From: Blasia pusilla
Taxonomy: Eukaryota; Marchantiophyta; Marchantiopsida; Blasiales
Direction of reading: 5' to 3'
NCBI GenBank assembly: GCA_050084515.1
Contig: CM114271.1
Location: 11,656,001-11,720,000 of the forward strand
Length of the DNA stretch: 64,000 nt
Notes under the pieces: generated by a model
Told to the model about the DNA's origin: nothing
Database searches by the model: none
What the model saw: only the letters and a program-made list of their open reading frames with translations
Part shown: one piece after another, positions 22,344 to 33,788 of the stretch
Layout of the letters: every line of letters begins with the position of its first letter
Numbering within the stretch: position 1 is the stretch's first letter
Position numbers and translations under genes: made by a program

Positions 22344-23287
22344 TCATCCGACCTGGTCATCTTCTCGGATCCTTCGGTGCTTGGGAGAGTGGTGGCGCGT
22401 GCTTTTTCTTTTCCGCTTAGATTTTAAATCTTTTTCGGAGTCCGAGGACTCCGAAGTGTCCCCCATAGAGGATTCCGTGTCTGTGGAAGACGCTTCGTCC
22501 TCCGACAAAGCACTAGTTTGCGAAGAACCTCGTCGTTGGTGACGCCATCTTCGTGTTTTACGGGACTTCTCTGAGGCCTCGTACGCCTCTGCGGAGGCTA
22601 TGACTGCTTCCAAGGAAACTTGTTAGCCTCGCCGGCAGTACCGGTCCATTTCTTTGGACAGTCCTGATACAAACCAATCTACCAATTGTGGGGTAGTAGT
22701 GTGTTCAAGTTTATTCACCAAGCTTCAAAACCTTTGGGTGTATTCCCTGAGAGTTTCCTTCTTTTTACGTTTCAAGTCGCGAAGCTTTGTAAGAAGCCTG
22801 TCCTCGAACTCTAGGTCGCGGAACTCATGAAGAAAGGCCTCCAATTGCCTTTTCTAGGTTTCCGTGACGTCCGCTCCGAGACCCTCATACCATTGGCTTG
22901 CTCTCTTCTTAAGCAGGCTAGGAAATACTCGCAACAAATCCTCCTGTGAGCCTTCCCCATTAGCCTTGGCTACATGGGTAAATTCAAGCACAAAGTTGTC
23001 AACATCATCTCGCCGTCCCCCTGCAAACGTGGGGTATCTTAGTAGCGTCTTCATAGTGTTGGCCATTGGGAATGGTCTGCTGCTGGGTCCCGGGCTTGAT
23101 GCTCGGGAGGGAGGAGGCAGCGGTTCCGATCTAGTTGATTTGGTCGGCTCCAAGTCCCCAAGTCCCCAAAGGGGTTCCAGGTTGACTCTTCGTCCGACTG
23201 TGAACTGGCAGGAGACGTGGTGGGGAGCGTATTCTTATCCCTCTTCTTGCTCTTGGGCTTCGTGCGAAGACAAAGACTGGGAGACAC
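22344..23287 (-). pseudogene. Capsid (Gag) region of the inverted-LTR Ty3 element
   Basis: The reading contains FVLEFTHVAKANGEGSQEDL, SLLKKRASQWYEGLGADVTE and LREYTQRF, the helical pattern of retrotransposon Gag (the W-Y-x-x-L block). It then reaches a Ser/Arg-rich tail, RKTRRWRHQRRGSSQ. Stops at TET(Q)KRQLEAF and QRF(Q)SLVNKL are CAG to TAG. The start codon is not certain. Confidence 0.75.
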
Positions 23288-23843
23288 CCCAGGCGGTCTC
23301 TAAGACGGGTGATCTTCTTGTTGCTTACTGCGTCGATCAGCTTGCTGATCTCGCGAAGAGGGCCGAGAGACTTCCATGAGTCCCTTCTGGGATTCGGGAG
23401 CTTACTTCCGCACCCACGGTCACCACAAGGTAGGGGTCCATGGAGGGAAATTAAATCTTCCTAATTCCTAAGCCTGCACGAGTGTGCATGTGCTCTTAAT
23501 CTTCCTGCCAGGTTTTCCTCCCATAAACAGAAGTTCCGGGTCATCATCAAGTACAACTGACGATCATGGGCGAGGCACCGTTCGGTGACTGTTTTTTTTT
23601 ACAATACTAATTAATTGTTCTATCTTTTCTAGCATCGATGCAGCAAACCGGTTGTTATCTTCTTTCATCTATTGTCTGAGGGGGATAGCTAGAGATAGCA
23701 GATGGTCTTCAGTAAGAACTAGCTGGTTGGGTCTTCTAGGAGACGAGGCTTCTTTCCCCGCTCTTGGATTCCCCATTTGTCTCTCTCCCTCTTCAGCAAA
23801 GCTTATGATCCTCGGTAGCCACGCCAAAAAGTTTGTTGCTATA

Positions 23844-25073
23844 TGTAATGTATAAGAGTTCTTATTTTACAGTCGTTTAATAAGTTCAATCCCCAAGAGG
23901 ATCATTGTTTGATGAAAAGACAGTTCGAAATTACAATTCTGTTGTAATAGTTGTATTTAAATGTGTATGAGTTATATTCAATATCTTATCAATATCTTCG
24001 GATCTTTCTTAGTACCAAGGGATCTTTTCTCAATTCTCTCTAGTGGAATTAACAACATGCTCAGGTAGATTTCCTCTCGATATCAAGAAACCTCACAGAG
24101 ACCTCAACAAGAAAGCTGGCTTCTCCTACTTTTGGAACTCAATCCGTCTCGGCAGGCTACTCTTTGTCAAACAGATTTCCTACAATCTTTATGTTGATTA
24201 TTCCATTGATGAGAAAGGTTCGCCTGATTCACTCTTCACTCTGCAGACCCAAAAAGAATACTCAAACATAAGCATCGCATATCAGAATGAATGAATGAAT
24301 GATTGCTTTACTACTCCATCAAGAATGAGAAAGCTTCAAAGTGTATACAAGCTCGAGAGGGTACTACTCCCTTGGTCGGACCATTCCTACAGCATAAGGA
24401 TTTCGTAAGAGAATGATGATTATGGCTTCTGTCTTGCTTCTTAAATACTCGCTGGAGTAGGAGTGATCCAAAGATTCGAAGCGTCCTTGATGAAGGTGGT
24501 GTCTCTTCAGCATTTGTAACTACCTAGATCTATGGTTATCTTAGCTTTTCCTACGATCCTTGTGAATCTGCACAACAAAACTGTCCTAACTATCTATCTG
24601 ATACAAAGGGTCGCACCCTTTCCTAGTCTAAATGTTACAACGGTGTGTCGGTTGAAATCATTGTCATTCTTAGCTTCGCTTCGCTGGACTTCTTGAGGAC
24701 GAAGCGCTCCATTCTTCGTTCTTGTTTAAGGTGCTTCGTGCTTCGTACAAGAACGAAGTATTTTTTTTTTTTTTTCTTCCTGCTTGGTTATGCTTCGTTA
24801 TAGAGCCAAGCACTTCGTAGACAGAGCTTCGTTATCGTTCCGAAGCTTCTTGCTGATTTAGGGTCTTGAAATGTCGTTATTTTATTCCCCTCTCCTCTAA
24901 GGCAAATCCTTGATTTTTTATCTCTCTGCCTTGTTCTTGGAGCTTCGTAATTCACTTTAATCTTACTTATTCTTCCTCATAATAATAAATAATAATCAAA
25001 ATCATGATGCACAAGAATCTTCGTTGAATAAAAAGATATATTTTTTCAAAAGTACAAAATTGTGGGTATCACA
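23844..25073 (-). repeat. Right LTR of the inverted-LTR Ty3 element
   Basis: In minus orientation it reads TGTGATACCCACAA ... TACATTACA, then TATAGCAAC. This is the true 5' LTR for the minus-strand open frames. No clear primer-binding site follows directly; a TGGCGTGGCTACC stretch lies about 17 bases further in. Confidence 0.9.
24043..24294 (+). other. Conserved antisense ORF inside the LTR (83 codons)
   Basis: It starts MELTTCSGRFPLDIKKPHRD and runs through the 5' part of the LTR in antisense. The same frame is open at 17928-18179 (minus strand, 83 codons, nearly identical) and at 15060-15287 in the solo LTR (75 codons, frameshifted at its end). I recognise no domain. It could be a leftover gene fragment captured by the LTR or a chance open frame. 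Confidence 0.35.
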
Positions 25074-25078
25074 ATATG

Positions 25079-26069
25079 CCACGTAGATTCACAAATTAGC
25101 TTAAGGCCCTGCCCATCAAGAATGAAAATCTGCCCCTAGCAAGTATTCATAAGGAGAAGTATATGTAGAGGCCGTAAGGAAATCAAAGAACAAGAACTAA
25201 GGTAGGTTTGCCTCATATCGTTTGACTTGCACCGACACATCTATCCCGTGTGTTCGGGAACGGAAGGAAGGGGTAAAAATAGGTGAAAAGTGATGAGTTG
25301 GTCCATTAAGCATAAAGAGAACTGCGGTGGCTGTCAAGGCGGTTAGAAGCGGAAGGAGAGGGCGAACGGACGGTAAACAAAGGCCAAAAAGAGATGCTCT
25401 GAAGTACAATCTGAACCGATGACCTCTCGGATGATGGGACAGAGATGTTGGAATAGAAATCTGGGCCGTTGACCTTACGTACAGACTGAGTCACTGAGCC
25501 TGGTAAAAAGTTAATGGAAGAGGACCCCGAAAGACGACGGAGGCCTTGCAACGTACCAGCGTTTCCATCTAGTCCGTCACTTTCGCTCGGTTCGGTGGAT
25601 GGACAGAGGACTTATTTCATCCTTTTGTAAGGTCAAGCTGGTGCTTTAGGTCTTGTCCTGTCGAGTCGATTGAAGATATAAATACGCAGAGGAATTAGTA
25701 ATCGTTATCTTTGCAGGCGATCTCCATTAAGTACCTATGCGTGGGATTGGAGTGCTGATGTACGGGAAGGAGGAGTAGCAAGTTCCTACAGGCTCGCTTT
25801 AAAAGCGAAGTATGGATGAGAACGCACATGACAGGGGGTAGAAGTCGACGAGAAGTGGTGCGGAATTTGAATGTCCTGGGGCTGACTCCCGGACGAGATG
25901 ATAGGAATTCGAAGCGTACGGGAGGGGCTTGAGAAGTTGGAAATGTGGTTCAGGGAACAGAAGGACGGGAAAGGTTGAGGGATAGGATTGTCGCTCGAAG
26001 GACGGGGTTGGAGAGGAAGCGCCGAGGGTCTTGATACGTAGGGAAGGTAAGGTATCGATTCTAGCACAG
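25079..26069. promoter_or_regulatory. Probable promoter and 5' UTR of the membralin gene
   Basis: Non-repetitive sequence between the ATATG duplication and the membralin start. Open stretches on the minus strand have no recognisable motif. A TATAAATA (about 25677) lies roughly 390 bp upstream of the start codon and could be a core promoter element. Confidence 0.35.
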
Positions 26070-29000
26070 ATGGATCCAGAACAAACATTTCTGAGGGTGC
26101 ACGCCCGTTTATCAGGGGTGCTTTCAAGGCTTTTAACTCCGAGATTCAGAGCAGTATTGGAATACTTGTGCCTTTTCAACGCAATCATGCTGTTGGCACT
26201 GCTTGTAGTCATGCACGTCAACTTTGTGGCTCAGGTATACCCGTTTCCTCTCTTCCACTTATGATTATGTTGTGGTGCTATGTTTCAAGTTTCTGTTTTT
26301 CTTCGTCGTTTGGTTTGAAGGACTGTAGAAAATTTCTCAGTGGATTGGAGCTTGCCGAAATTTTGCAGTAGTCTTGCATCATCAATGTTGCTTGGACGCT
26401 TCTAGTGACTGGCGTAGGTGCAGAACGCGGAAGAAGCGAAGCAAATAAGATATGAGATTTCTCTCAAATAGTCAGTTAGAGCGAGTGCGAGCGTCAGTAG
26501 TGAGCTTCGTATTGTCATCCAGGAAGTTCTGGACAATTCTATGGACCTTGCTTATGCTGGAATCCTGAGAAAATGCTACTACCAGTGCAGCAGTTGTAGG
26601 TTCTGAACCTTGGCCAGTGGGGTCGGGAAACAGCTCTGTTGATATGAAATCAATAACGTTGATCTTTCTGTTGAATTTCTCTTCCACATGGCCAGGTAGT
26701 TTATTCCCATCTCCATTCCCACGATCGGCACGGTTCAAACGTGTTTCTTGTCGTACTCTGTTTGTGGTTTAGGGGTGTTCTCCATTTACTGAACTCGGAC
26801 TTCAATGGGGTTTCCCCAAAGGATTGTCTGAAGGTAGTTCGTGAAGTCTGCTGATTCAGATTACACAGTGAATAGAGACTGGGTTTTTTGTTTTTTTTTC
26901 TGCCGATGCGCTTAGAAAATTCTTCTACTTCTGTGGGTACCGCTGTCCCAAGTCCTCTGCACCAACAATTTGGTCCTTCACGAAGTTGTGATGCTCTAAG
27001 AAATTTTCATCCATGATTTTGCCTGGCTTATGGGCTTCCCTGAGTTCTGATGTTCTCCTTCATAACTTTACGGTGGCCATGGGAAACTGTTTCCTAGAGT
27101 TTCCTTTGTCAATTCAACTTGACTATGTCTGTTCTGTTTGAGTTTGGAGTGGATCTGTTCTGATCCACTCCAAACTCAAATCCCACACCACGCCTATTCC
27201 TTTTGTCTGGTAATAGCATCCTAGACTGCATTGCTATAGGCAATGGAGTGAAGCTTTCATAGTATTGAAGAGAACTCAGGACTTCACTTCAGATGTGATG
27301 GTACAGCAGTGGAAATTGTTTTCAGACCAGACATTCACTTTCATATATTCTTTCGCAGTAGCCTTTTTGATGTGAGCATCCCACATGCAGTCTTCAAAGA
27401 GTTCTACTCCAACGTAGGGGTGAGTGAACATGAGGTTTGCCTGCTCTTCTGATTACCAGTGTTAGTTGTGGTCCTCCTTGCAATGGGAGATAATTATACC
27501 ACTTTCCATGACATTGGCTGTCATGCCCTAGATGTGGCCAGACTCCGATGATAGATCTCATCTCTTGGAAGTTATCCCCATTCTTTTCAAAGACACTATA
27601 CTTGCAAAGCAGGGCTTGCAATAATTTTGTTGACAAGGTCAGGGTGCTGTGGTTACATGAAGCAAAATCAAAGAGTGGTTTGTAACAGTGTGCTGGGAGA
27701 ATGGAAATTGTTATTTTAGATGAAAGTTTCTCCATTGATTGAGCAATTATGAAGATGAAATTGCACAAACGGGAAGAGTCACATCAGTTTTCTTCTGCAT
27801 CATTTTGCCATTTATCCTTTTCAATCATTAGTGCAGAATGTGATGGATCTATCGGAGTAGGTGTAGCCTGAGGGAGTTCATAACCTTTCATTGTGATGGA
27901 CAGCCTGGTTGCTCGGCTGAATTCGCAGCAAGTGAGGTAGCAGAGGCACAGTTGGTTCAGATTAAGGTTTTCTCCTCTGAACTCTGATTCCGTCTGTACA
28001 TAGGATTGCTTGTGTTTCTCGTTTAATCTACATCATTTACAATTATCCAGCTGATAGTGATCATGAATCTATTTCTTAGAAACCATTGTAAAGTGATACA
28101 TCTACCTTTCACGCGTGGATTTCTATAAAAATGGCTTAGCATCCACCGCAGAGCTTACTTTCATAAGATGGACTCAGACTCGCGTTCCCATAATATCTTA
28201 AGGAACTTTTGTAAATGCTGCTACAGATTACTGGTAGTTGGAACCAGATTGCTGAAGACTCTCTCATCAGTCAAACGAGTTTTGATGAGAAGAACAAAGA
28301 TTGTCAAGGGGAAGGCATGTTAGCCCATGGTGAAACAGAACGTTCTCAAAGCTTACTTTCTCCCCAAGTTCCAGATGTTGGTGGGGAAGGCTGGAACATT
28401 TTGGCTGCTAAGTTTTGGCTGAATCTAATTGGTACCAATGCTCGAAGAAGCCAGGCGGCCAAAAGAAACTTTAAGGTTGAAAGAGAAGTAGACACGAGTA
28501 ATCATATTAATGTACCTGAAGTATCCAGCAGCAACCCGGTGAGTCGAGAGAGCAGCTCTAAAGAGAGTGTAACCGCAGAAGTCACTCCTCGACCTCTTGC
28601 TGGGCCAGGGAGAGGCCCACTTGGAACAGCTTTGTTGCACTACATGGCCCGATGGAGTAGCTATGTTGCCGTCTGTGCCAAGAGAGCAGAGCAAAGTTTA
28701 AGGAGCTTTTGGCAAATTTGGGTGAGTCACCCCTGTTGGTAAACCCTCGGTTTTCCTCTTGGGGTTCTGTATACCCTCATGATTCTTGTTTGTAAGTGGG
28801 ATTGATCTGTGTTGACTATTCTAACCTTTCTCTCTTCTCTACAGGAATATCCTCCTTCATGTTTGGTTTTGTCTTTTTTGTTGAAGTGTCTTATTAGGCC
28901 TATGGGCCATGAACAAGGATGGGGAAGAAGGAGAGCTATCTAAGTGTTTCATTCAAATTTATTATTATAAAAGTTGTTAGGACGATCGTTTTATTAGTGG

Positions 29001-32000
29001 CACTATATTTATTCCTTTTAGTCGGAAATTACACTCTTGCCCAAGCTTTGTCTGAGATTGTTTCTGCCACATTAACCTTATGGCAAACAGAGAATTACAG
29101 GCTGGGAACCCTTCACAGCATCTCCAAAGGGTGATCGTCGCAGTGTAGCATGGAACAAGCTAGATACAGTTCTCGGTGAGTTGTCTTCTGATTTGCTCCA
29201 TTGTTGGAAAAAGGTTTTTTTTTTGCTTCACAAGTTGGTGATGCGTGATGTCCTGCTTTCCTGCTTAAGGTCAAGGGGGGCTCTGAGCAGAGAACTTGAA
29301 TTTTGAAGACAAAGACCTACAGCAGATGTCATATACTTGCCTTGTCCAATGGTAGATCTACGCTTTTCCCAGCCTCTTTTGCTTCTCGCTGAAAATCTGA
29401 CTAGTTTGATCCCATTCTTTACTTCCATCACTGGCACCCTTTTCTCCCAACCTTTCTTCATCTCGAAAAAGTTTCTCTCGAAAGCCCGTGTGCCCAAGAA
29501 CTGCTAGTTTTTAATTGTACTGGAAGCCAGCAAGTGTTGTGTCCTTGACTCCTAACATCTATGTTTTAACTTCAGTGGATCTTTCAGAGAAGAGAAGAAA
29601 GGTTCTTGATCCTACATATCTGTACAGTGTAGAAAAGGTGAGATCACAGACACAATCTCTTTTTCTTATAATGTGTACATATTCACCACAGTGATATCTC
29701 TGCTTGTACTTGTCGGGCTGATGTCCAAGGATGCGTTTTGGAATGTAAAAGTATTGTGATTAGGGGCAACCTAGTCTATGAGATCCCTCTTGTTAGTAGG
29801 CTTTCATTGCAGTCAAGTTCTAGCCATGTACAGAATTCAGGTTGGGCTTATGCAACTGGCTCTGTCTATCCGTAGGGTTACCTGATACTCTCTGAAGGAG
29901 CCAAGTTTCAGCACAACATAAAAACTGTTAATGTTTCTATCTCAGCACAAAATGCCTGCTTTGGTAACAGGTAAGAGGCCTTTTTGTTTCTTTGTCCAGA
30001 AAGTTATGGCAAAGCTTTATCTATAATGATGTTAAAGTCAACATCTCTTATAAATCTTCTCGTAGCTGAAGCCAGCTGGTGTGAATATGGAGAAAACTGC
30101 CAGGAACTACTATTCTCTCTGATTTCCTCAACCTCTCTAGATGTTAGTTCTCTCGCGAGTTAGACACCACAGTGACCTCTCATCACACAGGTGGACTCCG
30201 CTTGGGAATGAGCCTGGACACAGGATCTAGAGAGAAGATTCCTCACATCTCACTCGCACTCTCATTAACACCTCAGCAGAATTTGTAGTGAAGAATGTAT
30301 CCAATGAGGAACAGTGCGCCTCATCACCATTACTTATGAAAATTGCAGAGACACATCCACCAGCCCATGGTAACAGGCTGGATGCAAGTTCAGCTCGTGA
30401 ACCTAACTCTAGTGAACGAAGTCCTCTGTGAGACAGTTGAACTCTAAATTACTCAGCTCTACCTGAGACCAAGTTAAGTCAATCATCTGTACGAGCTACA
30501 CGCATTGTATCTGCCCTGAGATGGAACTAGTCCTAACAGTCTGGGGAAAGAGGAACCCTCCGGTTTATGCCTGATGGATTTGGAGGTTCTGGAAATTTAA
30601 CTTCGAAGTTCATGGATTATTAGACTCAATTGTCTTGATTTTCATTCACGTTTGCGAGAGAGTAGTCAGGATTGCTTAATTTAGTTCATGCTGTAGCTCA
30701 TGATGTAGTACATTGTGCTTTGTACAGCCAGGCAGTGGGTATCACTGATTGTTGCTGTTGTGTAGAAGTTTTTCATTTTCAGAGAAAAAAAACTGGATTC
30801 AGCTTCTCCAGGAAAAATGGCAAGTCAAAGAATAATTATCTACATTTTGTGGTGAATAGATGGCAGCAGCTTTTGATTGACAACTTTGTGGGATACGACA
30901 CAATTCTCATGAACAGTTTGTTAAATGCTCGAGAAAAAGGTATGTGAAGAATATGGTTGTTGGTTTGCTTGTCACATTCTAGTAGATTACTCACATTTGG
31001 CACTAGATCAGTCTAAGGTTAAGTGAAGTCTTTGATAAGGATGAAATATTCTCGTTGTTTCTTGCAGGATATCTCTACAACTTTCAAACAAAGGAGCTTT
31101 ATAATCTCAACTACCTTCAAGAGTTCAGTGGAATCCCATATGGCTTTGAAGGCCAGTTTCATGTCTCGTCACATTCCTTGTTTGCATTTCTTAGGAGTGT
31201 TGGTTCCTTGTCTAGCACTGGGTTGTCAGGAACCATAGTGCCAAGCAAATAGCTATTATTACAGATTTAATTTTGATTGGGAAATTGAGACTTAGTCTGT
31301 GGCATTCAAATGTTGTAGGAATTGCAATTGATCCCAAGTTCAAGACTTTATTTTGATCAACAATCTGTGGTCTAATGCAGATTATATAGTCTTCAAGTGT
31401 GGAGTTCTCATTACTTCTCTCTTCGTCTTCTTCACGACAACAATGTCTGTCTCATTCACATTGCGAGAGACACAGGCTCGCATGCTGAAGTTCACTGGTA
31501 AGTATGTGGCGTGGAATAAATTGTGCCTGTGTCATCAATGGTCAAGTCAGTTATTGTAGGATGTGGTACATGTTTCGTTTGCACTAACCTCAAAAGTGGA
31601 CCATTTGGACTTTAGTCTGCCCATGCATATAGCCGAAGAAGCTCATGGGTATTATCTTGGAAGAAACTCTCTAAGCAGAACCAGTACAACTGATACAGTC
31701 AGTGTCTAGGCATTGGAGAATTCAAAGTTTTAGTTACTAAAAGGTTTCAACTTACAGTGCAACTGCAGCATCATGCTCGCCATCGGTTACCAACGTACCG
31801 GCTCATATTTGTGCATGTCATCGAATCCCTTGTATTCGTACCTGTAAGTACAATCACCGTTTCTTTATAGAAGTGGCAATGAGTGTGCCTGAGGTATTTC
31901 AGGTGATTCATATTAAGTAAATTCATGGCTGACCTTGTAAGAGGTTTCAAAACTTGAAATAATGAAGATGTGAAAATCTGGCTTTTCATGGGTTCTCTTG

Positions 32001-33788
32001 ATGTATTGATATTTTGCTTGTGGATACTTCATGATGAGGTTTTAAGCTAGGTATACTTCCTTCCTTGCCTTCATTGAATTTAGCAGTATTTACAAGCAGG
32101 TGAATGTGGTTTACGTCCATGCAGATTATGGTGGGGATTCTGCTATTTACCAAGAGACTGATGTCTCGCTCCTGTTTGCAGATTATGATAGGGATTCTGT
32201 TTTTCTTGTTCGAATTCTTTGACGATCAGCTTCTAGCCTTCATGGTTCTCACTCTTGTTTGGCTTTGTGAACTCTACACCATGATAAGGTACTGCAGTGT
32301 TTCCAGCACCTTTATTCCTTTCTCAAATTTGTAACCTGTGGGTCGAAAGTGGCAGGATGAGTGTGGTGATCCATATTGAAGTCAACATGAGCAAAATTGT
32401 CTACTTGGGAAACAGTTTTTAGGATTGTCCACTAAATCGCATATTAATCCTAGATTCCTTGTTTGCAGTGTAAGGACACCTCTATCGATGCAATATTTTC
32501 CTCGTTTCTTCTTCTTGTACTTCATGGTATTCCACATCTACTTCTTTTCTTACACATACGGTAAGATTCCTAATATCTCTTATTGTTGAATTCTCTGTGA
32601 AGATGGGTCATTCATTTTCTTTGATTTTTTAATGGTGGTTCTTGATTGAACTCTTGCTTATCAATCTTTTATGAGCAAAGTTCTTTATAGGACTTGTTAC
32701 ACCAGTCCAGTTAAACTCATCAGTGTCACCTTTTTACTCTGGATTTACAGGATTTTCTTACTTGGCATTTTCTGCCACTGGTGCTTTCATGCAGCATTTA
32801 GTGCTTTACTTTTGGAATCGCTTTGAGGTGCTACCTTCAACTTTTTCATTTTCTGCAAGCCACTGCCTTTCCATCTGTTGAAACACAAAAGAGCAATTCT
32901 GTTGTATGGGGGAGGTTACAAGTTATGGTTTATGGAAAAAATGTTTATAACTCTCTGATATGACAGGTTCCTGCTCTCCAGCACTTTCTAAGGAGGAGGG
33001 CTCTTTTACAACAGCAGGGTCTGCACATCACTTCCTCAGCCATACTCACTTCTGCCGTGCAAGTTGCTCGGCTGACCAGCAGCTCTGGCATGGGTGATGT
33101 CGGCAATGTTTCGTTGAATGGAAATAATCAGACGGCTGGCTTTTCTGTGACTGAGACAAGGAGCCAAGGCGTGGACAGCCAGACACCTGATGGCTCTGCT
33201 CGGTTGACGTTGGACAGACGTGTAGCTAGGGACCAGAGAGGTTCTCAAACAACCCCTGAAGGTTATTCTTTGTCAAGTAGGAGTTCTGGTGTATCTGTGG
33301 ATGTTAGCACACGTTTCTTTCATGACAGCAACAGGAATTTTAACACTGGACTTGGTATTTTGATTCCAAGTGTTCCCAGTGTACCAAGTGACGAAGTGGA
33401 TAGGGTCTCCAATCTGAGCACAAGAAATGGTTTAGACAGGCAGAGTGGAGACGGTGAGGGTGATGATGGTAATGGCAGAGATAGAAGTAGGAGCACCGTA
33501 TTGAATGATCAACAAGGATCTGGTCGAGTAGTGCAGGTATCACCAGGCGAAGCTACACATTCTGGGCCTTTCAGTTCGCTTGGATCTGTATTGCCATGGC
33601 TGTTGGGAAGCAGTAGTGGAAATTTGGTTTCTTTCTTCCCAATCTTTCGGGACTTCCAAGATAACCAGGAGTTTGGTACTGCAGTCACTACTGAGCAAGG
33701 AGAGGATGGGATCTTCCACAGGCCTGTGCAAAGAGGAGTGAATGGCGAGACAAGATTACGACGACGGGCTTTACACACTTCAACTTAA
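26070..33788 (+). CDS. Membralin (TMEM259 family) integral ER membrane protein
   Basis: Fifteen exons give an 811-residue frame: 26070-26234, 27904-27966, 28227-28721, 28845-28860 (least sure), 29101-29175, 29576-29637, 29876-29970, 30860-30939, 31068-31151, 31381-31497, 31758-31843, 32182-32288, 32469-32560, 32751-32827, 32967-33788. The N-terminus MDPEQTFLRVHARLSGVLSR is typical of plant membralins, followed by a membrane helix (about residues 30-52). The core has PTYLYSVEKGYLILSEGAKF, NRWQQLLIDNFVGYDTILMN, the block FTTTMSVSFTLRETQARMLK and further hydrophobic helices (about 384-406, 447-482, 490-540). The C-terminal ~270 residues are Ser/Gly/Arg-rich and look disordered, which makes it longer than the roughly 550-600 residues I recall for flowering plants. 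Animal membralin acts in ER-associated degradation; a plant role is not established. All exon phases agree and no stop interrupts, so it looks functional. Confidence 0.93.

Larger units (their letters stand above)
17151..25073 (-). mobile_element. Ty3/gypsy retrotransposon with LTRs in inverted orientation
   Basis: The interior (minus strand) carries gag, two zinc knuckles, protease, RT, RNase H and a truncated integrase. The left LTR is in plus orientation and the right LTR in minus orientation, so they are inverted repeats of 1228 and 1230 bp. The unit is bounded by ATATG at 17146-17150 and 25074-25078, a perfect 5-bp target duplication. Both LTRs keep the same 8 bases, TATAGCAA, on their inner side, so the left LTR is a 5'-LTR-type end joined to the middle of integrase. 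The open frames are interrupted by stops. Confidence 0.85.

Noticed and set aside
17151-25073. DIRS-like element because of inverted terminal repeats
   Set aside because: Pol has a Ty3-type DD integrase and not a tyrosine recombinase, and there is a 5-bp target duplication, which DIRS elements lack.
25786-26221. Minus-strand ORFs of 113 and 140 codons upstream of membralin
   Set aside because: They overlap the first membralin exon in antisense and show no recognisable motif.
28919-29134. 71-codon hydrophobic ORF between membralin exons
   Set aside because: It lies between in-phase exons of membralin, has no family match, and is better explained as intron sequence.
33036-33778. Minus-strand ORFs opposite the last membralin exon
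   Set aside because: They are antisense shadows of the Ser/Gly/Arg-rich C-terminal coding region.
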